Below, one piece after another: positions 18,210 through 26,601 of a stretch of DNA of 64,000 nucleotides (position 1 is the stretch's first letter; every line of letters begins with the position of its first letter). A program made the translations under genes and the position numbers. The stretch is from positions 112,068-176,067 of the forward strand of contig JAFXQM010000005.1 in the NCBI GenBank assembly GCA_017527075.1, read 5' to 3'. The notes beneath the pieces are model-generated. The model had not been told where the DNA came from. It worked only from the letters and a program-made list of their open reading frames with translations, and did not search any database. Source of the DNA: Selenomonadaceae bacterium. GTDB taxonomy: Bacteria > Bacillota > Negativicutes > Selenomonadales > Selenomonadaceae.

Positions 18210-19013
18210 TTAACGACTGCCCGGGGACGAGTTGAGCGGCCGCTGATAAAAGAACGGCTTGTAAGTTTCGTAACCGATTTGCCGCGAATTCAAAATGGAT
18301 TCGGTGCCGCCGACGAAAAGAATTCCGCCGGGCTTGAGAGCCTTAAAGAAATTGGCGTAAAGCACGGCCTTGGCCTCTTCGGTGAAGTAAATGACGACGT
18401 TGCGGCAGAGGATGAGGTCAAAATTTGTTTCGAAGCGGTCTTTCAAAAGATTGTGCCGCTTGAAGTCGACGGGCATTTTTATTTCGGGCTTGATGGCGAA
18501 TTTTCCGTCGGGGGTCTTGGTGAAATATTTTGTCTTGCGGTCGGGACGCATGGCGCGAATCTCGTCGGCGGTGTAAATGCCGCGCTTTGCCTTGCCGATA
18601 ATTTCGATGTCGAGGTCGGTGGCGAGAATCCTGTGGCGTTTGCCGGGCGTCAGTTCCTTCATGATAATCGACAGGGTGTAAGGCTCCGCGCCGATTGAAC
18701 AGCCCGCGCTCCAAATGTTGAGCGAGTCGTTGCGCTTGAGCAAATACGGAATGACATCCTTTTCGACCTGGTCAAACTTGTCGGGGTTGCGGAAGAATTC
18801 AGAGACGTTGATTGTCAGGTACTCGATGAAGTCCGCGAATTTTTGTTTGTCCTTTACTGCGTCGTCGAAGAAACTCGTGTAAGATTTGAACGGCGTCTTC
18901 TGAATCAAATTGTTAATGCGCCGACGCATTTGCTGCTCCTTGTACAGCTGCAAATCGATGCCGGTCTTTCGGTTGAGTTTGCCCTTAAAAACTTCCCAAT
19001 CTTTGTCGTCCAT
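18210..19013 (-). CDS. cheR: Chemotaxis protein methyltransferase CheR
   Basis: CheR methylates glutamates on chemoreceptors using SAM. The 267-residue protein has the N-terminal helical domain (GIDLQLYKEQQMRRRINNLI), the signature TINVSEFFRNPDKF, the SAM motif WSAGCSIGAEPYTLSI, and LILCRNVVIYF followed by LKPGGILFVGGTES. No other chemotaxis gene is near. It has its own promoter (TTGAAA-17-TACAAT) and a GGGGGAAGG ribosome-binding site. Confidence 0.95.
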   Translation of the reverse strand: MDDKDWEVFKGKLNRKTGIDLQLYKEQQMRRRINNLIQKTPFKSYTSFFDDAVKDKQKFADFIEYLTINVSEFFRNPDKFDQVEKDVIPYLLKRNDSLNIWSAGCSIGAEPYTLSIIMKELTPGKRHRILATDLDIEIIGKAKRGIYTADEIRAMRPDRKTKYFTKTPDGKFAIKPEIKMPVDFKRHNLLKDRFETNFDLILCRNVVIYFTEEAKAVLYANFFKALKPGGILFVGGTESILNSRQIGYETYKPFFYQRPLNSSPGSR

Positions 19014-19045
19014 AATCCTTCCCCCTTGCTGAAAAATTTAATCGC

Positions 19046-19074
19046 ATTGTATCAGAGGCTCGGAATAATTTCAA
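19046..19074 (-). promoter_or_regulatory. Promoter of cheR
   Basis: On the minus strand TTGAAA (19074-19069), 17-base spacer, TACAAT (19051-19046). Confidence 0.6.
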
Positions 19075-19078
19075 CACA

Positions 19079-19106
19079 AAAAGCCGCGCCCTTGGACACG
19101 GCTTTG
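19079..19106 (-). terminator. Terminator after tRNA-Pro
   Basis: On the minus strand AAAGCCGTGTCC-AAGG-GCGCGGCTTTTT forms a hairpin with a T run. It lies just upstream of the cheR promoter. Confidence 0.75.
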
Positions 19107-19118
19107 AAATTTCTTTAT

Positions 19119-19198
<80 letters not shown>

Positions 19199-19207
19199 AC
19201 GCCGTGA

Positions 19208-19236
19208 ATTTTAATCAATCGTCGACGCGCTGTCAA
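19208..19236 (-). promoter_or_regulatory. Promoter of tRNA-Pro
   Basis: On the minus strand a perfect TTGACA, 17-base spacer and TAAAAT lie just upstream of the tRNA. Confidence 0.7.
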
Positions 19237-19254
19237 ACGTTACAAAAAAATTTT

Positions 19255-19767
19255 TCATTCGAAGACGATTCGAGATTCGCGCAGCCAACGACGGAACTCG
19301 GCGATGAGCAAATCGTCCAAGACCGTCAAGGTCACGTCGAGAGAGCCCTGAGCTTCGTTGAGAGTTTTGGCGGCGACCTTTAAAGCTTCGAGCGGCGGGT
19401 AACCGTAAATGCCGGCGGAGATGAGCGGGAAGGCGACGGTTTTTAAATTGTATTCGACGGCGCGCTTCAGGCTGTTGACGTAACAGGCACGTAAAAGATT
19501 TTCTTCGCCGAAATGCCCGCCGCGCCAAATTGGTCCGCTCGTGTGAATGATAAATTTCGCGGGCAGATTGAAGCCGGGAGTGATGACCGCCTCGCCCGTT
19601 TGAATCGGCGCAAGTTTATCGCAGGCCGCCTGCAGCTGATGACGCCCCGCCGCACGGAAAATCGCTCCGCAGACGCCGCCGCCCGCCGCCAGCTGAGGAT
19701 TCGCCGCGTTGACAATCGCGTCGACGTTCAAGGTCGTGATGTCCGCGTTCAAAATTGTCAGTGACAT
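19255..19767 (-). CDS. Macrodomain protein (ADP-ribose / O-acetyl-ADP-ribose hydrolase type)
   Basis: This is a single 170-residue macrodomain. It has the ADP-ribose contacts NADITTLNVDAIVNAANPQL, the GGGVCGAIFRAAG loop, the region ITPGFNLPAKFIIHTSGP and the phosphate loop ISAGIYGYPPLEAL. Stand-alone bacterial macrodomains of the YmdB/MacroD type remove ADP-ribose or deacetylate O-acetyl-ADP-ribose. There is no ADP-ribosylating toxin nearby. RBS AAAGAGG. It ends a long minus-strand gene run that starts near 26.4 kb. Confidence 0.93.
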   Translation of the reverse strand: MSLTILNADITTLNVDAIVNAANPQLAAGGGVCGAIFRAAGRHQLQAACDKLAPIQTGEAVITPGFNLPAKFIIHTSGPIWRGGHFGEENLLRACYVNSLKRAVEYNLKTVAFPLISAGIYGYPPLEALKVAAKTLNEAQGSLDVTLTVLDDLLIAEFRRWLRESRIVFE

Positions 19768-19779
19768 AAAAAATCCTCT

Positions 19780-20349
19780 TTAAAAATCCAAACTCATGAA
19801 GACTTCGTCGGTGTCGAGGTCGAAGATTTGAATTTTGTCGTCGGTGATGAGCGCGACGCTCGTGCGCTTGTCGGGCTGATTGGTCAGGTAAGGCGAGACC
19901 GTGCCGGGGTTTAGGAAAATCGTTGAGCCGCGTTTCTCCAGCACGGGCTTGTGAATGTGTCCGGTGATAAAAATATCCGCGCGGAAATTTTTTGCCGTCT
20001 TATCTTTGTCGGCGTCGGTCGGCAGCAGGTGTCCGTGATTGACGACGATTCTTTTGCCGCCCGCGAAGACGTGCGCGTAGGGAATGAGCACGGGGACTTC
20101 CAAGACGAGCTGGTCAACTTCGCTGTCGCCGTTGCCGCGCGCGATGACGAACGGAATCTGCGAGGCGTTGATGAAATTCGCCAGAGCCTTTGGATTGTAA
20201 TCGTCTCCCTTGTAGTTCGGATTGTTCGGACCGTGATAGCAGACGTCGCCGGCGTGCAGAATCAAATCCGCGTCGGCGAAAAATTTTTTCACGGCGAGTT
20301 TAACTCGTTCGTGGTAGCCGTGCGTGTCAGAGATAACTCCGATTTTCAT
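19780..20349 (-). CDS. yfcE: YfcE-type metallophosphodiesterase
   Basis: This calcineurin-like phosphodiesterase has all metal-binding motifs: GVISDTHGYHERV, LILHAGDVCYHG, GNGD, NHGHLL and TGHIHKPVL, ending in FLNPGTVS. YfcE/MJ0936 enzymes act on phosphodiesters in vitro; the natural substrate is unclear. The ATG at 20349 sits eight bases after AAAGGGG and is preferred over an upstream GTG that overlaps the ribosome-binding site. Confidence 0.92.
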   Translation of the reverse strand: MKIGVISDTHGYHERVKLAVKKFFADADLILHAGDVCYHGPNNPNYKGDDYNPKALANFINASQIPFVIARGNGDSEVDQLVLEVPVLIPYAHVFAGGKRIVVNHGHLLPTDADKDKTAKNFRADIFITGHIHKPVLEKRGSTIFLNPGTVSPYLTNQPDKRTSVALITDDKIQIFDLDTDEVFMSLDF

Positions 20350-20363
20350 TTCAAGCACCCCTT

Positions 20364-20398
20364 TTTAGGATTTAGGAGTTAGGATTTAGGATTTAGGG
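20364..20398. repeat. Family B repeat, copy B2
   Basis: About five units of the type TTTAGGA / GTTAGGA in a row between rpiB and yfcE. Confidence 0.8.
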
Positions 20399-20419
20399 AA
20401 AAAATTGTTCCTTGTCCCT

Positions 20420-20863
20420 TCATTTGTTTTCGAGAGCCATGATTTTGTTGACGCGCCGCTCGTGCCTGCCGCCCGCGAAGTCCGTGGTCATCCATGCGCG
20501 AACAATTTCACCGGCGGGACCGAAGCCCAAGACGCGCCCGCCCATCGCCAAGACGTTGGAGTTGTTGTGCTCGCGGCTCATCTTCGCCGAGTAGACGTCA
20601 TTGCACAGCGCGCAACGAATGCCCTTGATTTTGTTGGCGGCAATGGAAATGCCCAAGCCCGTGCCGCAAAGGACGATACCGCGCTCCGATTCTCCGCTTA
20701 CAACGTCCGCGCAAACTTTTTCGGCGATGTCGGGATAATCGACGCTCGCGGTGCCGAACGTGCCGACGTCTTTGACTTCGACGCCCGCGAACTCCGCCAA
20801 AACTTTTTTAACTTCCTCTTTGAGTTCAACTGCGCCGTGGTCGCTGCCGATTGTAATTTTCAT
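20420..20863 (-). CDS. rpiB: Ribose-5-phosphate isomerase B
   Basis: RpiB interconverts ribose 5-phosphate and ribulose 5-phosphate in the pentose phosphate pathway. The 147-residue protein starts KITIGSDHGAVELK, and has DYPDIAEKV, the catalytic-Cys loop GIVLCGTGLGISIAANK, and SREHNNSNVLAMGGR. The RBS is GGGAG (in AAGGGAGCC) upstream of the ATG. Confidence 0.96.
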   Translation of the reverse strand: MKITIGSDHGAVELKEEVKKVLAEFAGVEVKDVGTFGTASVDYPDIAEKVCADVVSGESERGIVLCGTGLGISIAANKIKGIRCALCNDVYSAKMSREHNNSNVLAMGGRVLGFGPAGEIVRAWMTTDFAGGRHERRVNKIMALENK

Positions 20864-20932
20864 ATCGAAGGCTCCCTTCCAAAATTTTGAAGCAATTATA
20901 TTTGAGCGCGCGGCGATTGTCCATAAAAAATT

Positions 20933-21556
20933 TTACGGCTGAATGTCGTCGAAGACCGCCGGCAATTTCTCCGCGAGGATTTTATAAATCTTGAGCGCGA
21001 CTTCTCTCATCTGCGGGTGAGCCGCCGCCGCCGTCCGCAACTTCAAAAAATGTCGCAGCTCGCGCAAATTCATCGTCACGAAAATTTCCGTCTTGAGCGA
21101 GTTCGGGAGGATTGAGCGCGCCTCTTCGGGTTTGGCTCCGTTCGCGCGCATTGCCAGATAATTTTTTTCCAGCCGCGCCATCGTCTCTTTCCACAGCAAA
21201 AAATTTTCGTCGTCGTCCGACCAGAAGCACGGCTTGATAAAAGTCAGCTCGCCGCCGAATTTTCCCGCGCTGTAATCGCAGAAGCGCGAACTTTCCTGCG
21301 AGTAACTTGCCAGCCTGTGGCGAACGAGTTCATGAGTAACTCCGCGGTCACAAATAATTTTGAACGAAACCGACGCGTGCTCGATGACCGATTCGTGCCC
21401 GCGCTTGATTATCCCGCGAATAAATTTTTCCGCGCTGTCGGCTTTGATGTTGCCTTCGGATTTGTAACAGACGCGCCCCGCCCGCTCCAATTTTTTCATG
21501 ACGGCAGCCGCGTCGAAGTCCTCGACGAGTTCAACGCTCGCCTCGATAATTTTCAT
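20933..21556 (-). CDS. thyX: Flavin-dependent thymidylate synthase ThyX
   Basis: ThyX makes dTMP from dUMP using FAD and methylene-tetrahydrofolate. The ThyX motif RHRLASYSQESSR is present, with HESVIEHASVSF upstream and LRELRHFLKLR downstream. At 207 residues it is near the family norm. Its ATG overlaps the stop of ubiX (ATGA), which indicates translational coupling. Confidence 0.96.
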   Translation of the reverse strand: MKIIEASVELVEDFDAAAVMKKLERAGRVCYKSEGNIKADSAEKFIRGIIKRGHESVIEHASVSFKIICDRGVTHELVRHRLASYSQESSRFCDYSAGKFGGELTFIKPCFWSDDDENFLLWKETMARLEKNYLAMRANGAKPEEARSILPNSLKTEIFVTMNLRELRHFLKLRTAAAAHPQMREVALKIYKILAEKLPAVFDDIQP

Positions 21557-22119
21557 TTGCTCTCAACTCCTCGCCATTCTCTCATGTCTTCGGGCAGATT
21601 GAACAGCCGCAAAATTTTGTTGACGATGTGATTAATCTGCGCGTCCAAGTTCGCCGGCGTGTGGTAAAAAGTCATGACGGGCGGCATGATTATCGCGCCG
21701 CAGTCGGCGAGCTCTTTCATGTTGCGCAGATGAATTCGGCTGAAGGGCATTTCCCGCGGCACGAGCAGCAGCTTGCGATTTTCTTTCAGGCAGACGTCCG
21801 CCGCGCGCAGCAAAAGATTTTCGCAGTAACCCGAAGCAATGCCCGCCAAAGTTTTCATGGTGCACGGCACGACGACCATTCCGTCGACGAGGAAACTGCC
21901 GCTGGCGATTGACGCGTCCATTTGATTCACGTCGTAAACGTAATCGGCGAGGCGGCGAATCTCGAACGTGTCGAAGTCGGTTTCGTCGCGGATGGTCAGC
22001 TCCGCGCCTTCGGTGATGATTAAGTGCGTCTCGACCGATTCAATTTCTTTGAGCCGCCGCAAAAGTTCCACGGCAAGCACGACGCCGCTCGCGCCCGTCA
22101 TTCCCACAATCAATCGCAT
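21553..22119 (-). CDS. ubiX: Flavin prenyltransferase UbiX
   Basis: UbiX attaches a dimethylallyl group to FMN to make the cofactor of UbiD-type decarboxylases. The 188-residue flavoprotein starts RLIVGMTGASGVVLAVELL and has VVVPCTMKTLAGIASG, a LLLVPREMPFSRIHLRNM block and IMPPVMTFYH. No ubiD partner is in the window. RBS AAGGGAG. Confidence 0.95.
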   Translation of the reverse strand: MRLIVGMTGASGVVLAVELLRRLKEIESVETHLIITEGAELTIRDETDFDTFEIRRLADYVYDVNQMDASIASGSFLVDGMVVVPCTMKTLAGIASGYCENLLLRAADVCLKENRKLLLVPREMPFSRIHLRNMKELADCGAIIMPPVMTFYHTPANLDAQINHIVNKILRLFNLPEDMREWRGVESK

Positions 22120-22136
22120 AAAATTTCTCCCTTCAA

Positions 22137-22190
22137 AACAAAAGGGACAAGGAACAAAATTTCTTCCGCTTGTCCCTCGTCCCTTAAAAA
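22137..22190. repeat. Imperfect inverted repeat AAGGGACAAGGAA ... TTGTCCCTCGTCCCTT
   Basis: The arms pair around a short AT-rich loop between ubiX and cbiH. A related TTGTTCCTTGTCCCTT block lies next to copy B2 (20404-20420). It may be another short interspersed repeat or a terminator for cbiH. Confidence 0.5.
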
Positions 22191-22197
22191 TTTTCCT

Positions 22198-22941
22198 TTA
22201 AATTTTATACCCGCGCGGGGTGAGCATGTAACCCGCCTTGACGAAAGTCTGAGAGTTGCCGATTATCACCAGCGAGAACATGTTGACTTCCTCTTGAATA
22301 AAATTTTCCAGCGTCGAAATAATTTTTGATTCGCCTTCGCGTCCCGCGTTCGTCACGATGCCGACGGGCGTATTTTTTTTGCGGAACTCCAGCAAAATCT
22401 TTTGGACTTCGGCGAGCTGACTGACGCGCCGTTTGCTTTTGGGATTGTAGAGGGCAATGACAAAATCACCTTGAGCCGCAGAGCGCACGCGATTTTTTAT
22501 GAGCTCCCACGGCATCATTAAATCACTCAAACTTATAATTGCAAAATCATTCATGAGCGGCGCGCCCAAAATTGCTGCCGCCGCGTTGACTGCCGACACG
22601 CCCGCGATAATTTCAAGCTGCGGACGATTTTCTTCGGGCAAGTCCAAAATCATTTCCAGGACGAGACCCGCCATACCGTAAACGCCTGCGTCGCCGCTGG
22701 ATATGACTGCCACGTTGCGTCCCTTCGAAGCCTCTTCAATCGCCAGGTGCGAGCGTTCAATCTCTTGCATCATCGCCCGCCCGATAATTTTTTTCCCGCC
22801 GAGAATTTTTTCAATGAGCCTGATGTATGTGTTGTAACCGGCGACGACCTCGGCGGATTCAATCGCGCGCAGAGCTTTGGGCGTCATCTCCTCCAAGCCG
22901 CCCGGTCCTATTCCGACGACAAAAATTTTTCCGTTACTCAA
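22198..22941 (-). CDS. cbiH: Cobalt-precorrin-3B C17-methyltransferase, CbiH
   Basis: CbiH methylates C17 and contracts the corrin ring in the anaerobic pathway. The 247-residue protein has the tetrapyrrole methylase start FVVGIGPGGLEEMTPKAL, AGYNTYIRLIE, ISSGDAGVYGMAGLVLE, EIIAGVSAVNAAAAILGAPL and ALYNPKSKRR. It starts at TTG with GGGAGTG five bases upstream. It is separated from cbiT/cbiC by 13 kb, so the cobalamin genes are dispersed. Confidence 0.94.
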   Translation of the reverse strand: MSNGKIFVVGIGPGGLEEMTPKALRAIESAEVVAGYNTYIRLIEKILGGKKIIGRAMMQEIERSHLAIEEASKGRNVAVISSGDAGVYGMAGLVLEMILDLPEENRPQLEIIAGVSAVNAAAAILGAPLMNDFAIISLSDLMMPWELIKNRVRSAAQGDFVIALYNPKSKRRVSQLAEVQKILLEFRKKNTPVGIVTNAGREGESKIISTLENFIQEEVNMFSLVIIGNSQTFVKAGYMLTPRGYKI

Positions 22942-22958
22942 TCAATCACTCCCATTCG

Positions 22959-23711
22959 TCAGTCGCCGACAATTTTTTTTGCGCCGACGAATCGCGGCTT
23001 CCAATACTCGTTGTCCAGGCTGTCAATCTTCACGCCCTTGCTTGACGACGCGTGGAGAAATTTTCCGTCGCCGACGTAAATGCCGCAGTGCGAGACGCCC
23101 GCCATGTAAGTCGTGAAGAAAACCAAATCGCCGGGCGTCAGTTGATTGGGCTTGGCGGCTTTACCCAGGTTGTATTGTTCGTCGGCCAGGCGCGGAATCG
23201 TCAGCCCGTTCATTTTGAAAACGTATTGGAGGAGGCCGGAACAATCGAAGCCGTCGGGCGTCGTGCCGCCGAAGACGTAAGGGATACCCATCAAAGCTTG
23301 CGCCGTCGAAACGATTTGCTTGCCCTGAACACTCGTGATGAAACTTCGTCCGTAAGGCGCGAGGGTCGGCGATTTGCTCAAGTCCACCTCCGAGGAAGGT
23401 TTGACTTTAATTTCGGGGAGGCGTCGCCCTTTTTTCTCTTTGGCCTTTCTCAGAGCGCGCCACGTGACATTGGTGACGATGCCCGTGACGCTTATCTTGT
23501 GGTCGTGTTGGAAGGCGGCAACCGCGCGTTCAGTCTCGTTGCCGTAGACGCCGTCGAGTTCGGTTATGTCGTAGCCGATAAGATAAAGTTTCTTCTGCAG
23601 GGTCAAGACGTCGTTGCCGCGAGAGTTGCGCGATAGGGTGGGCGAAGCCAGAGCTGTGCCGCTGAGCAAAGTCACGATTGCCGCAGCGGTTATTGCAGTT
23701 TTAAACTTCAT
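22959..23711 (-). CDS. Exported peptidoglycan endopeptidase: PG-binding domain plus NlpC/P60 (C40)
   Basis: A signal peptide (cleavage after ALA near residue 22) is followed by a PGBD1 peptidoglycan-binding domain (RGNDVLTLQKKLYLIGYDI...TERAVAAFQ) and a C-terminal NlpC/P60 domain. The catalytic Cys is in PDGFDCSGLLQYV, His in VSHCGIYVG, and the third residue in FLHASSS. Such enzymes cut peptide cross-links in the cell wall. It lies downstream of mupG and murQ, which recycle wall sugars, so the region has a cell-wall theme. Confidence 0.94.
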   Translation of the reverse strand: MKFKTAITAAAIVTLLSGTALASPTLSRNSRGNDVLTLQKKLYLIGYDITELDGVYGNETERAVAAFQHDHKISVTGIVTNVTWRALRKAKEKKGRRLPEIKVKPSSEVDLSKSPTLAPYGRSFITSVQGKQIVSTAQALMGIPYVFGGTTPDGFDCSGLLQYVFKMNGLTIPRLADEQYNLGKAAKPNQLTPGDLVFFTTYMAGVSHCGIYVGDGKFLHASSSKGVKIDSLDNEYWKPRFVGAKKIVGD

Positions 23712-23728
23712 CGCATCACCTCCAGACA

Positions 23729-23784
23729 GTTAGGAGTTAGGAGTTAGGAGTTGAAAACTAATCCCTAATCCCTAGTTCCTAAAC
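23729..23784. repeat. Family B repeat, copy B3 with both arms
   Basis: Four GTTAGGA-type units are followed, after a short spacer, by their complement (TAATCCCTAATCCCTAGTTCC), so the copy can fold into a hairpin. Confidence 0.8.
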
Positions 23785-24825
23785 AAATTTAAATGAAAAC
23801 TTCTGGCGCGGCTTGAGGTAGCCGGTCAAAAAATTTTCCTCGTCGAGAATGTGCGCCGCGATATTTACACGCCCGTCGGCAGGCAACACATCCTGAAGTA
23901 TTTGAACCTCGCCCGCGTATCGACCGAAGTTTTCATTGTCAATCGTCACGTCCCCGAAGCTGCGCTCAATCGGCAAAACCTCCGCAGGAATTTTCCCGCC
24001 GATTTCTTTGAGATATTGCCGCCCTTCGACAGCGCGAATCACGGACTTGGCAACGTCAGCGCGGCGAGTAAATTTCCTGCTAAAAATTTCCGCCGTGGTC
24101 AAATCGTCGCTGAGGAGTTTGGCGCGGAAAATAATTTCGTCGTCGACAATCGCCGCGACAGATTCAAGCTCCTCTTGCGTGGGCGCGCCGTCCCCGATGA
24201 TTATGAAATCAATTCCGAGTGCCGCCAAAAATCTCGCGGACAAATCCGTAGAAAAATTTCTGCAGTCTTCGAGTGTCGGCAGACCTTCGCGCAGAGGGAG
24301 CCGCCGCTTGCCGTCCTTGCTCGGAACGAACGCGCCGACTTCAATGTCAAAGTCGTGAAGGATTCGATTTTGGTTGTCGAAGAAATAAGTTTCGAGTCCC
24401 GTCCACGGGTGCGGATAAAAATTGTGGAGCGCGGAAATATTTTTGAAGTTCGCCTTGAGTTCGAGGAGCTCGTCCAAAAATTTTTCGGTGACTGTCGAGG
24501 CGTTGAGCTGAATTTTTCTGGCGCGACTTATCTCGGCGACTTGTTCTGCGCTGAAGCCGTCGTCGAGTCGCAAAGTTATTCCGTCGATGTCGAATTGGGA
24601 AAAAGTTTCGGCGTTCACGTCGAGGATAATTTCAAGACCGTAAGTTACGGCGGTCGTCAATATGTCCGTGAAGTCGTCGAAAAAATTTTCGCCGTCCGCC
24701 GCCTCAGGAATTTGCGCGGAAGTGAACAGTCGTTTGAAGCCGAGAGCCGCCGCCGACTTTATCAGCGAAAGATTTTCCGCGCTGTCATAATCGAGCCCCG
24801 CGTAAATCGATATTCCGTTCTGCAT
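23779..24825 (-). CDS. mupG: MupG-type 6-phospho-N-acetylmuramidase (DUF871)
   Basis: The 348-residue protein has the DUF871 TIM-barrel start GISIYAGLDYDSAENLSLIKSAAALGFKRLFTSAQIPE, the central LHNFYPHPWTGL motif, the GLPTLE loop and a C-terminal cyclophilin-like domain (SFGDVTIDNENFGRYAGEVQI). MupG cleaves MurNAc-6P-containing disaccharides to MurNAc-6P and GlcNAc. The gene follows murQ by 16 bp, and MurQ consumes the product MurNAc-6P, which fits a wall-sugar recycling pair. RBS GAAGGAG. Confidence 0.9.
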   Translation of the reverse strand: MQNGISIYAGLDYDSAENLSLIKSAAALGFKRLFTSAQIPEAADGENFFDDFTDILTTAVTYGLEIILDVNAETFSQFDIDGITLRLDDGFSAEQVAEISRARKIQLNASTVTEKFLDELLELKANFKNISALHNFYPHPWTGLETYFFDNQNRILHDFDIEVGAFVPSKDGKRRLPLREGLPTLEDCRNFSTDLSARFLAALGIDFIIIGDGAPTQEELESVAAIVDDEIIFRAKLLSDDLTTAEIFSRKFTRRADVAKSVIRAVEGRQYLKEIGGKIPAEVLPIERSFGDVTIDNENFGRYAGEVQILQDVLPADGRVNIAAHILDEENFLTGYLKPRQKFSFKFV

Positions 24826-24841
24826 GACAAAATCTCCTTCG

Positions 24842-25591
24842 TTAGGGATTGGTAATCATTTTTTTGATTCGATTGATTCGGTCGCGGAGCTTGACGTTGG
24901 TCGCCTGCACGCAGACCATCAAATTGCCGCGCACCTTTCCGATTTTTATCATGGCGGCGGTCGTGAGCATGTTGAGCACCATCTTGGTGGCAGTGCCGGC
25001 CTTCATGCGTGTCGAGCCCGTCAGAGCCTCCGCGCCCGTCACGGGAGTTATCGCGATGTCGACGGCTTGGGCGAGCTTGGAATTTTCCACGCAAGAGACA
25101 CCGACGGTCACCGCGCCGATTTTTTTTGCGAAGCCGACGCCGCCCAAAACGTAAGGCGTTCTGCCCGAAGCCGTGATGCCGACGAGAATATCCGCCGCGC
25201 AGAAATTTTTCGCGGACAAATCTTTCGCGGCGAGAGACAAATCATCTTCCGCGCCTTCGACAGCTTTAATCAACGCGCCCGCGCCGCCCGCGATTAATCC
25301 TTGAACCATGTCGGGCTCCACTCCGAAAGTCGGCGGGCATTCGGAAGCGTCCAACACTCCGAGCCGCCCCGACGTTCCCGCGCCGATATAAAAAAGTTTT
25401 CCGCCGCGCGAAAAACTTTCGGCAATCGCGTCGACCGCGCGCGCCACCTCCGGCAAGACACGTTCGACCGCCGCCGCAACTTTTTTGTCCTCGTCGTTGA
25501 TGAGCTTGACCATCTCCAACGTCGAGCACTCGTCGATATGAGCCGTCGCGGGATTTATTTTCTCCGTCGTCAGTTCAGAAAAATTTTCCAT
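24842..25591 (-). CDS. murQ: N-acetylmuramic acid 6-phosphate etherase, C-terminally short
   Basis: MurQ converts MurNAc-6P to GlcNAc-6P and lactate. The SIS domain is intact: [62 protein letters not shown] and [18 protein letters not shown]. At 249 residues it is about 50 shorter than the usual near-300, because it stops after [16 protein letters not shown] and lacks the small C-terminal helical domain. The next gene's ribosome-binding site begins directly after the stop. The ATG at 25591 follows GAGGTG, better than a GTG nine bases earlier. Confidence 0.93.
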   Translation of the reverse strand: MENFSELTTEKINPATAHIDECSTLEMVKLINDEDKKVAAAVERVLPEVARAVDAIAESFSRGGKLFYIGAGTSGRLGVLDASECPPTFGVEPDMVQGLIAGGAGALIKAVEGAEDDLSLAAKDLSAKNFCAADILVGITASGRTPYVLGGVGFAKKIGAVTVGVSCVENSKLAQAVDIAITPVTGAEALTGSTRMKAGTATKMVLNMLTTAAMIKIGKVRGNLMVCVQATNVKLRDRINRIKKMITNP

Positions 25592-25601
25592 TGCGCCCAC
25601 C

Positions 25602-26429
25602 TCACGGAATGAAAATCAAATCGGCAATCTCAGGGTTGCCCTCGGCGATATCCATTTTAAATCTGTGGAGCGGCGCAAAAATCGGCGAGCCCCTCAAGCG
25701 AAGTTGAAACCTCAGCAGTGTGTGCGAGTTGCTGCCCAGGACGGGAATTCTCGTCAAAACGTAAGCGTTCGAGTCGTTGACTGCCAGCCCGTAATCTTCA
25801 ATGAACGCCGCGCGGAACCCGACCTCCTTGGAAGTTTCCTCGGCGTCGACGCTGTATTTGCCTTCGGGGTAAGCGATGAACTTCGCGGGCTTCTTCAACG
25901 CCCACTCAATCGCCTGCTTCGAGCCGTAAATTTCATTCCAAAGTTTGTCGCCCTTGAGCGTCGTCAAAACTTTGTAACTCATGGTGTGGCTTTCAAAGTC
26001 CATGAAGCCGCCCGCCTGCAGAGCGCGAATCCAATCCCACGTCAGATAATCTTTCATGCCGATGTGGTCAGTCACGATAAAAATCGTCGCGCGCATGTTG
26101 TACTTTTGCAGGAGCGGGAAAACATTTTTGAAGATATCCTCGTGTCCGTCGTCGAAGGTCAGCACAATCGGTTTGCTCGGCAAAGTTTTTCCGTTCGCCC
26201 ACGCGTCCAGCAAATCGTCGGGCGCAATGACGTGGTAACCGTTGTCGACCAAAAATTTCAGCTGCGCCTCGAAGTCCGCGACCGTCAGCGTCGAAGGATT
26301 TGTGTCCGTGTCGCTCACCCGATGATAAACCAAAATCGGCACGCCGTCCTCCGCGCGCGCGAACAGCCAGAAAATAAATCCGGCCGCCGCCAACAGGAGC
26401 ACAATCATCACCGCGAAAAATTTTTTCAT
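25602..26429 (-). CDS. Membrane-anchored polysaccharide deacetylase (NodB fold)
   Basis: An N-terminal membrane segment (residues 2-23) precedes a NodB deacetylase domain. The ILVYHRVSD start, the metal and base motif [10 protein letters not shown], the [11 protein letters not shown] strand and [11 protein letters not shown], with the metal-binding His of the SHxxS-like motif, resemble PgaB/IcaB-type enzymes. The substrate is probably an amino-sugar polymer in the wall or exopolysaccharide. It heads a run of wall-recycling genes (murQ, mupG, NlpC) and ends 10 bp before murQ. RBS AAGGAG. Confidence 0.88.
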   Translation of the reverse strand: MKKFFAVMIVLLLAAAGFIFWLFARAEDGVPILVYHRVSDTDTNPSTLTVADFEAQLKFLVDNGYHVIAPDDLLDAWANGKTLPSKPIVLTFDDGHEDIFKNVFPLLQKYNMRATIFIVTDHIGMKDYLTWDWIRALQAGGFMDFESHTMSYKVLTTLKGDKLWNEIYGSKQAIEWALKKPAKFIAYPEGKYSVDAEETSKEVGFRAAFIEDYGLAVNDSNAYVLTRIPVLGSNSHTLLRFQLRLRGSPIFAPLHRFKMDIAEGNPEIADLIFIP

Positions 26430-26466
26430 AAGCTTGCGCTCCTTTCACCGAAATTTCATTTTGGCT

Positions 26467-26495
26467 AATATATATCAAGCGGCGGGCAGTGTCAA
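26467..26495 (-). promoter_or_regulatory. Promoter of the deacetylase-murQ-mupG run
   Basis: On the minus strand a perfect TTGACA (26495-26490), 17-base spacer, TATATT (26472-26467), 37 bp before the deacetylase ATG. Confidence 0.75.
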
Positions 26496-26539
26496 GAATC
26501 GTAACGCCAAAAAAATTTATGCCCCCTTCCATGATACGA

Positions 26540-26568
26540 TTGACGTAAGAAAGGAAGTACTTTAAAAT
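26540..26568 (+). promoter_or_regulatory. Promoter of the RND efflux genes
   Basis: TTGACG, 17-base spacer, TAAAAT, diverging from the deacetylase promoter. Confidence 0.65.
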
Positions 26569-26601
26569 GACATGCAACATGCAACGAAAAGAGGTATCGC
26601 A

